Notes: generated from the sequence alone by a model not told the origin. A stretch of DNA of 64,000 nucleotides from Alectoria sarmentosa (GCA_009733775.1 WOGZ01000050.1:1-64000); one strand, 5' to 3'. Numbered from the stretch's first letter, positions 47,720-61,400 are shown. Numbers and translations are program-made.

Positions 47720-48722
47720 ATGACTCTACAACCAAAAAGTTTGGAGCCGTTGTCATTCCCGAGCCAGATCTTCCAGAGCCTGTTTGGTATTGTGAGAATG
47801 GATAGCGGGCCTGTCAGACATGCTGAAGAGCGAGACAAGACCATCGTTTCTAGGTAATTGGAACACAGCGACCTTCGCCGAGGAAAGCCACTAATGTTGC
47901 TTCGAAGGGCTGGAGGCGACGGAAGCGAAAATCGACGCTATCATGAGACGAACCCAGTGTGGTTCAATCTCGGTGGGAGTTTCTACATTATGGTCGAGTC
48001 ATCTTCGTCAAAGGCTTCGGCTGTTGCGACCGAGCCGTCAGTGCTACTCCAGACCATGAGACCATGAGACCATGAGACCATCTACAGTACGAAGCCGTAC
48101 ATCAAGGCCTTTACAGCGATCCTTCTATGTTTGGCAGAGAAAGCCTACCTAATCAAACTGGGCGGGACCATTTCAAGTAACATTTCAGGATTTCAACCCC
48201 AACACAGCCCGGTCGTTGGCAAACACGCTACGCTTCTAGACCTATTATCGCATTCCAAAGGTCTTGCAAGTCTTCCGTATGCTATCACGGGGAAGCATAA
48301 CTCCACATTTGCTCAGAACACGAACTCCCTACATGTGTGCAGCAATCTCCCTCCTATATTCAGGCTTCGATCAGAATGGCATGAAAAGGATTGGACCTAC
48401 GCTATTGCCGTGTCTATTATTTTTGGATCCAGCGGCAAATCTTGGGCCCAGTGTATGAGCGCTACGTTCGACCGTCTGGGAATGGCTCGGACGTAAATCT
48501 CCGGTCAGCGTAATGACAAGACCACCCGTGCAAAGATTGGCTCCGATGATGAGAGATTCAACCGATATGCCCTACCAGCACACGAAGGCACAAAGGTTTT
48601 TACCGATGCTGGATACTTTGAGAGATTTATTGGGGACAAGTGTCATGCTGTTGATTGGGCACTTTGATCCTGATGAACGAGTACAGCACACCAGATTTAC
48701 CCGGCTTTGCGAATGGGTTTGA
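47720..48722 (+). pseudogene. Beta-lactamase-family (PF00144) protein, decayed
   Basis: Conserved pieces of a serine beta-lactamase-like hydrolase occur in order but in different frames: LEATEAKIDAIM, then YGRVIFVKGFG, then KAFTAILLCLAEK, then GFQPQHSPVVGKHATLLDL continuing LLSHSKGLASLPYAITGKHN, FDRLGMART, and PAHEGTKVFTDAG. At least three frameshifts or stops separate them, including an extra 16 bp from two added copies of the octamer ACCATGAG at 48053-48076. The active-site SxxK region, expected before KAFTAI, is altered (STKPYIK). The best open piece is 48131-48496. Living relatives in fungi are putative penicillin-binding or esterase-type enzymes of secondary metabolism; this copy cannot make a full protein. 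Confidence 0.8.
48053..48076. repeat. Octamer tandem repeat ACCATGAG x3
   Basis: Three perfect 8-bp copies inside the pseudogene. Because eight is not a multiple of three, added copies shift the frame, and the unit brings a TGA into every frame. Confidence 0.97.
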
Positions 48723-49529
48723 CTCATAATCAGTTGTGAGAGAAATACTCTAAAGAGCGTTGTTCTAATAGAATGAGGACAAAAAACTCCGACGTTTGAA
48801 TACCGTGGGGGCTACCGAAGCGTCTGTTAGACAACTGAGAAGGTGATGTACCAAGGATGCGAGATTTTGGCTGTGGCGCACTTACTTAAGCTTGACGTTG
48901 GTCTGAAGCATGAGCCCCGAGCTTTCGAGCCAGGAAGACGATGAACAGGTCATATGGGATGTGTGAGGTGGAATCGGGTCATTGCAGATTATCTAGGAGA
49001 GAGAAAAGGGAAAGGAAGGAGCGCTGATGTTCAACATTCTAGAGGGTTTCGGGATCTCAATCACGGGTTCGACGCTTTTTGGGCCTGCTTGATATATTCA
49101 GAGGGACAGAGATGGTTATGGGAAGGAGTAAGTGGGACGTGGCCCAGAGTTCGAGGACCGTATTTTCATCCTTCCTGGCAGTTCCTGATATTTCAAAATG
49201 TACCTGACGTAAGTGACAATCCCATTCTGGTCATCTATGGGTGTGTCAAATACGAAACGTTCGGATCCAGAACAGCAGATTGCTTGCTCCTCCGACCTTC
49301 CTTTAGCCTCACTACACGTGCTCTAAATAGACACGATCTCAGATAGTACGTTCGACGAGCCCCAACGGTGATACATTGGTTGGTATTTCTGGTAGGTGCA
49401 CTGATACGCTCCTCATGTCTATGTAATCTATGATCCAGTCCTATGCCGCTGAAAGACTAGAAAAGCGTCATAAAGCATGCCTCGTTGCCTCATATCTGTT
49501 TTCCAAACTTGCGGTGTTGCCGTCTCCAC
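48723..49529. other. Intergenic, no gene supported
   Basis: Between the pseudogene and the 3' end of the HECT ligase gene. A 130-codon frame at 48954-49346 is not recognised and not called. Confidence 0.45.
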
Positions 49530-52500
49530 TCAGCTCAGATTGAACCCAGCTCCAGCATTGACACTGTACAACAATCTCTCCCTCAAGACCTTCTCTTCCC
49601 TATACACTGGCAGCTTCAGCAGATTGACGCAAGTGCTCGTACTCGGTAGCCGCGTCTGATCGTTTCCGCTGTCTCGAATACTGAACTTTGGGTTCAGATT
49701 GCCGAATCCAAGCAACGGTGCTCGAGGTGTGCTAGTAACGAATTTCAGCACCTTCTTTCTGTCACTATCTTCAAGACTCTGCAGGACTTTCCAGAACATC
49801 TGCACGCAAGGATGTTCAGCACCGTCATCTCCAATGGCATAGAGACCTCCGTATTGTGTATTGGCTCTGAGATCAGAGACAGAGATCTCGGAGCTAGCGC
49901 CACCAACAAGAGTTTGCAACTCAGACTGGTTGAACATGCTGAGCCAGGATGGGGATATGATAGTGCCGAGGCCACGGAGGAAAGCTGAGGTCTGGAGATG
50001 CGGTTGAATTTGGAGGCGATGACGAGCCATGTAGGAGATGTAGACTAGGCGGTTTTCATTGGTGACGGAGATAGAAGCCCCTGAGGGGCGGAGTTCGCGT
50101 GTGGTCTGTTTGGTCTCTGTAGGGGAGGTGCGGATAGTGTCCGTAACGGCAAAGTTCAGGGAGAAGTCTTCGACGTCCCCCGAGTAATTTTTCAATTGCA
50201 GCTAAGAAGAAGTGTAAGTAGGTGAAGATTTGAGCTGACTTTTTGGGAGCGTTGGTACATACCAGTCCTTGATAGAGCCCTTCATCAAGGTCTCTCAGAT
50301 CATTGAGATTGGCACGATAGCCTGATTCTTTAGTCGCTGACCCGGAGCCTCCAGTCAGGGCCCATTTTAAAAGAAAGAAAGGTGCAAAATGGATATCGAC
50401 AAGAATACCTTCGTAAAGGCATTTACCAATAATTCGTCCCAGAAATTCGTATCTTCGCAACAAATCTCTTATATTTTCGTTCCAGTCGAGAGAGCCTTCC
50501 TTGTACATGGCTTGCTGTAGAGTCGCTTTCCGTTCGTCCACAGCAGATGGGTTGGGATAAAGCAGATGCTGATCGTTCTCGATGAATAGTGCTTGCATAC
50601 CATTGACGGCACCAAAAGCTTCGTTGGTCACACTGGTAAGGAACTCCTTTGTCACACCACCGCCGTCAATGCCCTCCTCAATAGTATCGAATTTGTCCAC
50701 GAACCGGATCTGAATCGGTTCTTTGAGGCCTTCGCCGAGGTCGTAGAACTGAGCATATGCATCTTCGAAGATGTACTCTCGTCGAACCTTAGCGCGGTGT
50801 TTGCTTATATCTCCGGCTCCAGAGTTCATCTGCGCAAACCTCCACATATCCGGATCCGAGGTGCCCCTTCTTCGGTGCTGGTCCAAGGCGACAAATTGGC
50901 GGAAGATTTGAACACGGGTAGCGAAAGGTATGAAAAAGGGCATGTTTTGCAAAATCTCCAATCTCGGCGCAACAGACTCGAGCTGCTTTCTCCTCGAGGT
51001 TTTTCGCTGCTGCCTTCTTAAGCGCTCTGCGCGCCGGACTTGCTGTGCATGTGAATTGCCAATGAGGGCGAACCCATCATCATCATCGTCATCATCGTCC
51101 ATGTCAACATCCCCTCCACCTTGACTCTTGCCATCGGCCTCGTTAGATTCGTAAAATTCCTGTATCTGGTGCCTATGTTCCTCCTCTTCAACCACGGCAG
51201 ATATGAATCGGTCCATCTCGAAATATTTAGTCATCAACCAATGGTCTTTGGGTAGGAACTTCCGACGAGAGCTAGATTAATTAGCCAAGTCTGAACACAA
51301 TAGCAATGCCAAGAACTGGGCTTACTCTCGCTCGTATACCATACGGAGCACACCAGTGACCAGTCCTTTCATATAAACTAGAGTCATGCCACTTACTCCG
51401 GCGATTGACATATCTTCCAATCGAGCTGGACCTTCGTCTTGTCGATATTCATTTTGTGCTGCTTTGTTGCCGCCAAAGTATTCCGCAAGGCTCGTCTTGA
51501 CTTCTGCCGCCTCAATACCTGCAATCTCTGAAGCGTTCCAGTACATAGAGAAAGAAAGATTCTTGAGGAACATGGTCAGATCTTTGACTTGATCAAGCGG
51601 CAAAGCGCTCTTCCTCGTCCACGACCATTGGTCACTATATGCAGAAGTGCCAGCAAGAAATTCCTCATCATCCATTATTTTCAGGACAAATGTGTACAGC
51701 TCTAGGAAGAGGAAGATCACACGCCATTGCTGATCTCGGGACTCGTTTGCAGTAGAGAATGATGGACTGGTCTCTCGAATCTGAGGTTTATCTGGCCTCA
51801 ACATGGGTATTGTCTGCCGAGGGTCCTTGCTGATCTGTTGGTAAATCTTGCTTTTGCTTGCAACTTGGTAGAAGTATTTTATAGCCGGGAGTGAATTTGC
51901 AGGATGGCTTGTCTGGCTGGACCCTCTTGATGTTGAACCTCGAAAGAGCCACATCCGGATCTCATCCCCACGACGTGGGAAGCCTCTCAGCAGAGTTAGG
52001 GCATAGCTTGCGAGCGCAGATGCCTCGCTCGGCGTCCCTGCTACCCCCTCACTTGAAGCGGGCACCACATCAAAGTTTGCAAGAAGGCTGCTTACATTCT
52101 CCTGATTTATTAGTGTCAAGATCTCGGAGCGCACAAATGCTGGCAGCGGTTCAACGGGACTCGCTGCACGAGTGGAAATGCTGGTATCGGACAAAGGTAA
52201 TCGATTGGACACTTCTATCCGTGTGCCAATATCGTCTGCTAGGAACGATATCAGCCTTGAGACGATCTTGACATATTGTACATCCGGTGAGTCTGTAAAT
52301 TTTTGCTTGTCCGAGTAGGCCACTCGGCGAAAATATATAAAATAGGCCAGAAGCCAAAGAAGACTATCCCGGCTTTTGAGCTGTAGCATATCGTCGTGCG
52401 ATGAGCTTGACAGAACTTGATTCAGTGCAGCAGCCAACTTCCGATATTGTATTCCACGAGCAAAACCGTCCAGGCTACCAAACGCAGCAGGAAGACCTGG

Positions 52501-53298
52501 TGTGGCCAGGAACTCAGACGTAAAGCCTTCGTAGGCTTTTCCAGTTCTGTCACTAATTGGCTGAAGTAATGCAAGAGCTGCTGACTCTATCGAGCGCGGA
52601 TTGGAGCAATAGTGGTTGATTGCTGCTTCGGCCAGCGTCCGAAAATACTCATGCGAGTAAGAGGCGAGTTGTCTCGGGATTGCAGTAGTCACAGCATCGA
52701 GAGAAGCTACCAGGTTGTCCATAGTGCGGGTAGACAACGGATCAGTCCGCTTTGCGCTCATTGTTGCTAGACACAACTTCGCCAGACGTAGCAAAGGGTA
52801 TGTCCATAGGTCGGCTGGAGACCCAGATCGCTGCAAATGAATGGATTGGAGGTATCTCGTGGTGAATCGATCAAGGCGCTGGATGTCAAACTCGTTCCTC
52901 GGCGAGGCAAACTGTACGAGTAGTCTGAGCGAGCCCAAGCATTCCTCTTTTGAAGCATAAGTCACCGCAGCGGGCTGGGACAGAGATTCCCGCGTCTCTG
53001 AGGTTTCTCTTGGTTCCCATCCTTCCTTGTAGTCCCACTCGTGCCTCCAGTTGCCCTTGGCCTGCTTTCGTCCCGTGTACCCCCTCCATATCTTCTGGAT
53101 TTTAGTCGCCGCAGGGGGACGTTCCCTCTCTTGCTGTCTCAGTATCCGTTCATGCTGAGCTTGAGCAAGTGCATTCTGCGCGGTCTGCGGGGATGAGGAG
53201 GTTCGAGAGCCAGGTAACGCCGCGAAAGGGTTGTTGTTGCGACCTGAGAGGTTCACTTGTCTCTTGGGGCGGGTGCTGCCTGTAAAGGATGGGAACAT
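49530..53298 (-). CDS. HUL5: HECT-type E3 ubiquitin ligase, Hul5-like
   Basis: Three exons from 53298: 51326-53298, 50263-51271, 49530-50201; 1,217 residues; introns 54 and 61 nt, the first with branch site GGCTAAT. An IQ motif lies near residues 65-80 (KIQKIWRGYTGRKQ), then a long helical region, an Asp-rich tract (DMDDDDDDDDG), and the C-terminal HECT domain: RFVDKFDTIEEGIDGGGVTKEF, FLGRIIGKCLYEGI, LQLKNYSGDVEDF across the last junction, and the catalytic Cys1185 in STSTCVNLLKLP. N-terminal IQ plus HECT is the layout of yeast Hul5 and human UBE3B/UBE3C. Hul5 extends ubiquitin chains on proteasome-bound and misfolded cytosolic proteins. Start is the only Met giving the conserved N-terminus (MFPSFTGS...). 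Head-to-head with PAB1. Confidence 0.93.
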
Positions 53299-54428
53299 TG
53301 CTACTGCTGGACTTCAGATCTCGAGCCAGCCCTGGCTGGATAGGTGATGTATAGTCTGCAAGCGACCAGGAGATAACATACTCGGTGACAGCGTGCTGAT
53401 AGAACACTACTATGATCTGATTGGACACAGGACTCAAAAAACCGAGTTCAAACATTAGATAGGCGCATCAAGCCACTCTGATATCTTACATCCTCGGGCT
53501 TAAAGATCTTATATCCGCCACGCCAAAGCGTTCCGCTGCCCATGAACTTCTTACATGGAAGTTGCTACAATCTAGTCATAACAGGACGATATTGACATAT
53601 TACCGCCATCTCAAACATCGATTGCCCTGGTGCTCTAATTGACTTGTTTGCTGGAAGTACGTTAAGAGAAATTCATTGAGTATGGCTGAACATTGGGTGA
53701 AATGTAAATTATGGACTTCACCACTCATTTTGCGATAAGTCTCCACCAATAACCTCGTCGTTGAGACCAATACTCTCAAGGAAGTAGAGCTATAGCCAAC
53801 TGAAGGATCTCTTGCTGTTGTCGTTGTTGCCGTCAGCGTGATCATCTGAAGAAAGAATGGTAAAGGTTGCTTTGTTGGAGCTTGTCCCGGTTAAACCTCG
53901 GTTGGTCTTGGCCTGCTAACCGGACACGCTAGAGAATTTCCTCTTTCACGATAATCTCTTTCTCCATAGCTTGATTTCACATCATAAATAATCCAAGACC
54001 ACGTCAACCGTCTGGAACATACATCGTACCTCTTCCTCTATCTTTGCACTCCTTCCCTTCCAGAAAACCCTCGTGATACCAGAAAAAAAGTTGAAAACAC
54101 CCAGAAAACCCTTTAGCAAACGAAGCTGTGTAAGTGTCACTTGACCCCAACAGGCTCCACCAGAGTGATTCCCGCACAGTCTTCATCTGCATCGTGACAG
54201 AGGATATCACTACCTACTTTGAGCTCACACTCCCTCATACAGTACCCCTCCCCACGCTCGACACACCTCGTACCCGTCCATACTGACCAACTCAACCCTT
54301 GTACGTCTTAAACAGATTTTCCCTTAGTCGTTTCACGAATCTTCTACGAACATCCATCGCCACAGCCTCTCCTAGCATACAATCCTGCCAACTGTACTGA
54401 CGAGAACAGGCATAACAGTATTATCACC
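53299..54428. promoter_or_regulatory. Divergent promoter region HUL5 / PAB1
   Basis: 1.13 kb. The 400 bp before PAB1 are pyrimidine-rich (for example 54040-54080 and 54230-54310), typical of highly expressed fungal genes with long 5' leaders. A spliced leader is possible but not shown. Confidence 0.5.
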
Positions 54429-56913
54429 ATGTCCGCCGAAGCTGCCACTGGCTCGCCCCCTTCCCTTGAGAAGCTTTCCATTGATGACAAGTCATCCGCT
54501 CCTACCAACGGACTGCCCAACGGTATTGACACTAGTGTTGGTGGACCTCAGTCTCCAAGCGATCAAGATGCTCTCCAAACTCCAAGCTCCGCAGCTCCAG
54601 GGGGAGCTAACCAGCCTCATTCTGCTTCCCTCTACGTTGGAGAGCTGGACCCCGCTGTGACTGAGGCTATGCTCTTCGAGCTCTTCTCTTCCATCGGCCA
54701 GGTTGCTTCAATCCGTGTCTGCCGTGACGCTGTGACTCGTCGTTCGCTTGGTTATGCTTACGTCAATTACAACAATACTGCAGACGGCGAGCGCGCTATG
54801 GAGGAACTGAACTATACCGTGATTAAAGGGCGTCCTTGTCGTATCATGTGGTCCCAGCGCGATCCTGCTTTGCGCAAGACTGGTCAAGGAAACGTCTTCA
54901 TCAAGAATTTGGATATTGCTATCGATAACAAAGCCTTGCATGACACCTTTGCATCTTTCGGTAACATCCTCAGCTGCAAAGTTGCCCAGGATGAATTCGG
55001 AAATTCCAAAGGCTATGGATTCGTTCACTACGAGACTGGAGAGGGAGCAACAAACGCCATCAAGTCCGTGAATGGCATGTTGCTGAACGAGAAGAAAGTG
55101 TTCGTTGGATACCACATCCCGAGGAAGGACCGTGACAGCAAGTTCGATGAGATGAAGGCGAACTTCACCAACATCTACGTGAAGAACATTGAGCCTGAGG
55201 TGACAGATGAAGACTTTCGGGCACTCTTTGAAAACTATGGAGACGTCACATCAGCTTCCATTGCTAGAGACTCGGAGACGGGCAAGAGCCGTGGATTTGG
55301 CTTTGTCAACTATATCAATCACGAAAATGCGGCTACTGCCGTGGACGAGCTGCATAATAAGGACTTCAAAGGTCAAGTCCTCTACGTTGGCCGCGCCCAG
55401 AAGAAGTCTGAGCGTGAGGAAGAGCTACGCAAGCAGCACGAGGCGGCCCGTGTCGAGAAAGCGTCCAAGTACCAAGGCGTAAATCTTTATGTCAAGAATT
55501 TGGACGATGACATTGATGACGAGAAACTCCGCGAGATCTTCGCGGGCGCTGGAACGGTCACCTCTGCGAAAGTTATGCGTGATTCTGGGCCTGACAGGAC
55601 CGATTCCCCCGACAGTGAGAAGAACAAAGAGAACAGGAAAGAGTCCACGAAAGAGACTGAGGAGGAGGATGGCGAAAAGAAAGACGATGAGAAAGAAGAT
55701 GGCGAGAAGGACACCGCCAAGACCGCCAAGCGCCCTCTCGGCAAGAGCAAGGGATTTGGTTTCGTCTGCTTCAGCAACGCTGACGAAGCCACGAAAGCCG
55801 TTACCGACTTCCATCAGAAGATGGTGAACGGAAAACCCTTGTACGTTGCAGTGGCCATGCGCAAGGAAGTCCGCAAGACGCAATTGGAACAAAGCATTCA
55901 AGCACGTAACGCTCTTCGTATGCAGCAAGCCGCCGCTGCAGCGGGAATGCCAAATCAACAATTTATCCAACCTGCAATGTTTTACGGCCCGGGACAGCAG
56001 CCTGGCATTGTAGCGCCTAGCGTTGGGCGTGGTGGAATGCCTTTCGGACCCCAGCAAGGCATGATGCTTCCTGGTATGCAGGGAGGTCGCGGTGCCCAAT
56101 TTCCCGGCATGCAGCCTCAACAAGGTGGCCGTGGTGCTATGAACCCACAGCAAATACCGCCACAAGCATTTGGTGTACCTGGACAGATGCCGTTCGGTGC
56201 CATGCCTCAGGGTGGTCCTGGCGGTTTCCCCACTGGCATGGCGTATCCTCAGGCTCTAGCCCAAGTACAAGCGCAACTAGGTCGCGGTGGGCAAAGCGGT
56301 CGTGGGCAGATGCAAGGTATGCAGGGCCTTCAAGGAATGCCGCAACAGATGATGGGCCTTCAAGGTATGCGCGGTAGAGATGGCCGTCCTCAGCAATTCC
56401 CGAGTCAGCCTGGTCGTGGCGGCATAGGCATGAACATGGGTATGCAGCCAGGCCAAATGGGCGGATTTCCTCAGCAAGGACGGGGGGCTATGGGATTTGG
56501 AGCAAGCCCACAAGGTATGCCACAGGTACCCGGAGCTGGGGCTCCTTCCGCAACTCTCGAAGCTCTTGCCGCGGCACCGCCAAACCAACAAAAGCAGCTA
56601 CTTGGCGAAGCCATCTATCCCAAGATCCAAGTCCTGCAGCCAGATCTAGCTGGCAAGATTACTGGCATGCTCTTGGAGATGGATAACCCAGAATTGATGT
56701 CTTTGTGAGTACTTCAGTAAAATGTGGTGAGCAGTTTCATGTGCTGACAGACTCAGGATTGACGATAATGATAAATTGCGCGAGAAAGTCGACGAGGCAC
56801 TTACAGTTTTCAACGATTATGTGAAGACTCAAAACACCGATGGTATCGCACCACCAGATGGTGGCTCTTCAGAACAGCAACCTAACGGCGAAGGAGAAGA
56901 GGCGAAGGGATAG
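54429..56913 (+). CDS. PAB1: Poly(A)-binding protein Pab1
   Basis: Two exons, 54429-56704 and 56757-56913; 810 residues. Binds mRNA poly(A) tails and eIF4G, and controls translation and decay in the cytosol. Four RRM domains start near residues 67, 155, 248 and 351, with RNP motifs such as LYVGEL, GYAYVNY, VFIKNL, GYGFVHY, IYVKNI, GFGFVNY and LYVKNL, GFGFVCF. RRM4 is split by about 50 inserted Lys/Glu/Asp residues (about 387-437, bases 55587-55739). Residues 500-700 are a Gly/Gln/Met/Pro-rich linker with several GRG or GRGG clusters, possible arginine-methylation sites. The C-terminal MLLE (PABC) domain (LGEAIYPKIQ ... KITGMLLEMDNPELMSLIDD) is rebuilt by splicing. A large minus-strand frame at 55425-56165 is a shadow. 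Confidence 0.97.
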
Positions 56914-58437
56914 ACTATGACATTCGAGCCATCGCCTAGCAGGACCTCCTGCACACCCTTGATTCCTGGCCTCCAGACTCACATCCTCTAGCGTTCTTCA
57001 ATATTAGATTCTCTCGGCAACTCACTAAGAAGACGGTTCTATGTTCTCTTCATAGCCCACAGTGTTTTTGGCAGCTGAGCTGACATGGTGCTTGGGCTTG
57101 GCCTTCAGAGGCATGCCAGCATTACACTTAATATTTCTAACGACTTCGCTGAAAGGCCATGTATAATAGAAGGTGCTTTCGCCCAGGCTGGCATATCTTA
57201 CAGATGGACGCGAGTTTCAGGCTCATCTTGCAGCGATGGAAGACCAAAAGGAGCTATCGTGCTAGCATTGTAAGATAGACACGCCGAGTAGCTATTAATG
57301 ACAATTAGACTTTATTCCACATGTCATGGAGGAATTGAAGTGGCAGCAATGCTCAACGCTCCGGGGTCAAACGGCCAATAATAGTAGGGAAGCTCGAGAG
57401 ACATGTATCTGGTTGGCATGCTATATAGTAAACGATGCTCGACTTCTAAGACCTTGTCTTAGGGCCGGGATCATTGAGTAGCAAAGAGGTATTGGAGAAA
57501 GCCGAACCTCATCATCAATCTCTTTGACGTGACCGATTGTGCATCAAGGCATTGAAGGTTGAAATACAGACTTGGCCATCACTCCACCTTTCCCACCGGG
57601 GCTTGATATACCTAGCACCTCATATGATGTTCATTGTGCGTCTACCTGCTACAGCTTCTCCATCACGTGCAAGAATCCGAGCGCTTGGGAGCAGGAGAAG
57701 AGAGGGTGACATTACAGTGCAGCTGTCACAGCTCATCTCTCCTTGGTAGTCTGTTATCGGCTAAGAGATGTAGAAGTGCATAATTCAACACAGGTGCTCT
57801 GCAATATCAGTGGTGTCGGCACTGACGCTGCATTTCCTGAATCGTCGTCCTCACTATTCTGAATATTGTCGAAATGGAAACACGAGGGAGGGACATGACA
57901 CTGGGTGCAATTCGAGACGTAAAGATTGATTAGAACTTCTACCACCCAACTGTGTCGCGATCTAATTAATAGAGCTTCCGCAAGCTTCTGCTTCTGCTTC
58001 TGTGAGTGTGAGTGTGAGCCCAGTCATGTGGTCGGAGATGTCACAAGCCCCGGCATTGAGACGTACACCCAAAGTGGCCGCCAAGTCCGCCAAGACCTCC
58101 CTAAGCGCCCAGGAGTTGTGACCTATTTGCCCATTCGCCAGCCAGTCTCACCCACCATGACCCTTTGGCTCTAGCTGATGCAAAGAATAGAACGCCCTCC
58201 CTCGTCAGATGTGATGCAGGACTCTCCCACCAATTGCGCCCCAGAGATGGCACATTCGAGTCTCGCGCTTCTTTCATCCAGCCATTGCCCTGCAGTGCCC
58301 ACTATGCAGCAGGTCCTCTCCCCTGACCCTGGTTGATCTGGCAAATCGAATTGCCTGGGAGCGTACTCTGACCATGTCGATGCGATAGCCAACAGAGGCC
58401 TCACCGCAGGCCTCTATTGACCCCTGTTCCAGTCAAC
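56914..58437. other. Intergenic between PAB1 and the next gene
   Basis: 1.5 kb, PAB1 3' UTR and the downstream promoter. Hexamer repeats CTTCTG x3 and TGTGAG x3 at about 57985-58018. No gene supported. Confidence 0.5.
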
Positions 58438-61400
58438 ATGAGTCTCCCTCACCCGTATAGCGTATCGGGAGGACCAGCAGGAATAGAAACATCTTCTCGA
58501 CGGCGTCAGACCCCGAATCCACCCCCGAACCTCCTCACGACCAGTCTGGGAAATGCACACAACGCTGGTCTTGGAGTTGCAGGAGTGGTACAAACACCCA
58601 TCTCGAGCACTGCTCTGAGCAGCCCATTCTCTGCATATCCTCAGTCCCCATATCCCCAATCTCCAGGTGGAGCTCTGAGCAGAGCATCGCCGATGGCCTC
58701 TCGGTCCGCGTCTGGCTTCAGTGGTCACTATAATCCTCAACAATGGGGCGCGGTGAATAACGTATCCCCCAATTCGATGTCAATCGCAGGAGAACACAGG
58801 CAGACAAGTCAAGCATCGAGGACAGCACATCTGGCTCCCCGTCCTGTGGGACCTGATGGTAAGGGATAACCCGATCTAGCGACGACCCAACTAATCAAGT
58901 CCGATATAGAGCCCGTTACTTCTCCACCACCACCGTATTCACCTCGTCGAGGTCAGCAATCTCAGGACTCACCACGCCGCAACTCGGATATCATCTCCCC
59001 TGCCGATACCACATCACCTGACACTGAATCCTCACGTTACGGTACGCCAGTCAGCGCTGCGACAACCTTGTCGCCTGACCTTGTCTCGCGATTATCTGGA
59101 GGTCGGTCTCCTTTGATACGCCAACATGTATTTCCAAATGATTCTCCAAACGCTGCATCGGCGCCTTCATTTCCTCCTCCTCCAGGACCAGGGCAGCGGA
59201 TACGTGCAGGTTCCAAAAACCATGCAGGTCTACTCTCTTCGTTGACCTTGAGAGGAAAAGCCTCGAAGGTAGCATTGGCTGGTGATGCTATTGCTACATT
59301 GCAGGATCATACAGCTCAAACGCTCGCTCAGGTATCCTCAGTCAACAACGAAGATCCAATGGTACACCCACCAGCAGCTAGAAGGGCAGCATCTACAGGT
59401 GGAATAGGCCTTACTGGGCAATCGTCGCGCTCGACCAATCATAAACCCAGTCCAGTCACTTGGGAACCAAACATACCCCTGCCTCCGCCTCCACCAGGAC
59501 CTCCCCCAGCATCTACGCGTTCACAAAGTCTAAACCGTCCTTTGGAAAGTCCGTCTTCATTAGCCCCCACGCTTCCACTTAGGTCAAGACGCCCGCCTGG
59601 CACGGGAACTAGCCTTGATACAGTACCTCCGACTCCAGCAGACTGGAGGGAAGAAGATGGCATAAATGATCGGGCACCCTCGTGCGACCGTTCGTATGGG
59701 CCATCGCCGTTGCACATCGATACTGGCAGCATACTTAGGAAGAGACCGTCGGGGGCTGATTATCCAATGACTGCCACCGCTGGGGGCTCAGCTCACCCAC
59801 GGAGAGACTCTTCAGCTGGAGGGTTGTTTCGTAGTCCTGCAGTCAGAAACCGTAGTGCGATGGGTATCCGAGAGCGGCGCAGTGAGAGCAGAAATGGCAA
59901 GGGTAGAGCTGTGGAAGATTCAGCTGTCGAACCTTCAAGCAGTGTAGCTCCATGGGCAGACGGTTTTGAGGAAGTGAGACCAACAAATTTGGTTTTTTCA
60001 ACTTCTCGGATGAATGCTTCGGAGCAAAGGATGACCACGAAGTCTACTCCCAAGAGTGGGAAAAGTTTGCAGAGCCTGGACGGCGCACTCAACAGCTCCG
60101 AAATCCAAACGTCGTCCACAAAAGCCGTCTCATTCGCATCATCACATACCACGCCTCAGCCAGAATCTAGCCGGTCACAGTACGACCCAGAAAATCTATT
60201 CTCTACGCCTCCTTTTTCGCCCGGTAGAGAGACTCTAGATCGATCCACCTCAGCTAATGCATCGACGTCTTTGCCGCTGAAAGCGTCATCAGTACCGGCT
60301 CCTAAACGACTGAGTGGTCTTTCCAAAGCGTTGTCTTTGATTATCTCGCCTGAGCCTGAACAACGCCCTGTGTCTCATATTCTTCATATGCCATTCTCTG
60401 ATGAATCAATGCAAGTTCCTCTAACACCATCGACCAAGGCAGCTCAACAGCCACCAGAAGACCTCCTTGGCCCTGAAAGCCCAAAACTCTTTGCTGGACG
60501 AGCCATTGAGCGACATCGGATTTTTGCAGAACGTGAAGCAGGGGCCGCCAATGACTCTGAGAGGCTTGATCTCTTCGTCCAATACATGAAGGCCGAATCG
60601 AGAATACGGCGAGAGCAGTACGCCTCTGTCTTCGAAGAAGACGGCATAGAGATCGATGAGTTGACACAAGGCCTCTTTGGGCATTCCAGCACTGATAAGC
60701 CTTTCCACTATCGGCCGCGAAGTCTTCCAAGGCAGGATACGTCGAAGCGGACAAGCATTGCATCTAGTGCTATGGGAGACGACTCCTCGCAAGGTGGGTC
60801 CTCCGTCGTCAGTCGGAAGCACGAGTCTCCCAGTAGCGCCACCACGAACAGCAGCACTCAGCAGCGGCCGGAGAGTACCTATTGGAAAGACTACGTACCA
60901 TGTCTTTCGCCAATAGCAGCAAGCATGAGTATCGTGACTGGGCAAGATGAATCGGACTCACGCGGTAGAGCACCCAGCCGCTGGTTCGAAGATCATTCTC
61001 ATTCCGGCGATGGCCCACTGGGTGATTCTTTCAAAGTTCTCGAAAGGTCAAAACGAGAATCCAAGTATATGGGGGTGCCTCGAGAAGCACGTAACCCACC
61101 AGCACTTTCCGCATCAACAGGCGGCGGGCAATTGCAACCCTCGGGAGCGAGTCGACAGCCTTGGTATGGTCCAAATGAATACCCCCCGGAAAAGGTTGTT
61201 TTGCGTGAGGAAGATTCTTCTTTACCTCCACCGCCTTTCCTTTCCCCAACACCCTCGTCTGCACCATTCACTCCTGATCCAAGAAGACTAGACATTTCGC
61301 GGCTCGTGACTCTCCCCCCACCGTATCCGCGACATTACCCAGCGGTCAACAACAACCACCCAGATCTAGCAGACGTACGGGCCGTGGTTGGTTCGATTCA

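Noticed and set aside
48954..49346. 130-codon frame downstream of the pseudogene
   Set aside because: No family resemblance and no clear link to the beta-lactamase relic; left uncalled.
55425..56165. 246-codon minus-strand frame inside PAB1
   Set aside because: Lies fully antisense to well-conserved RRM4 and linker coding sequence; no domain of its own.
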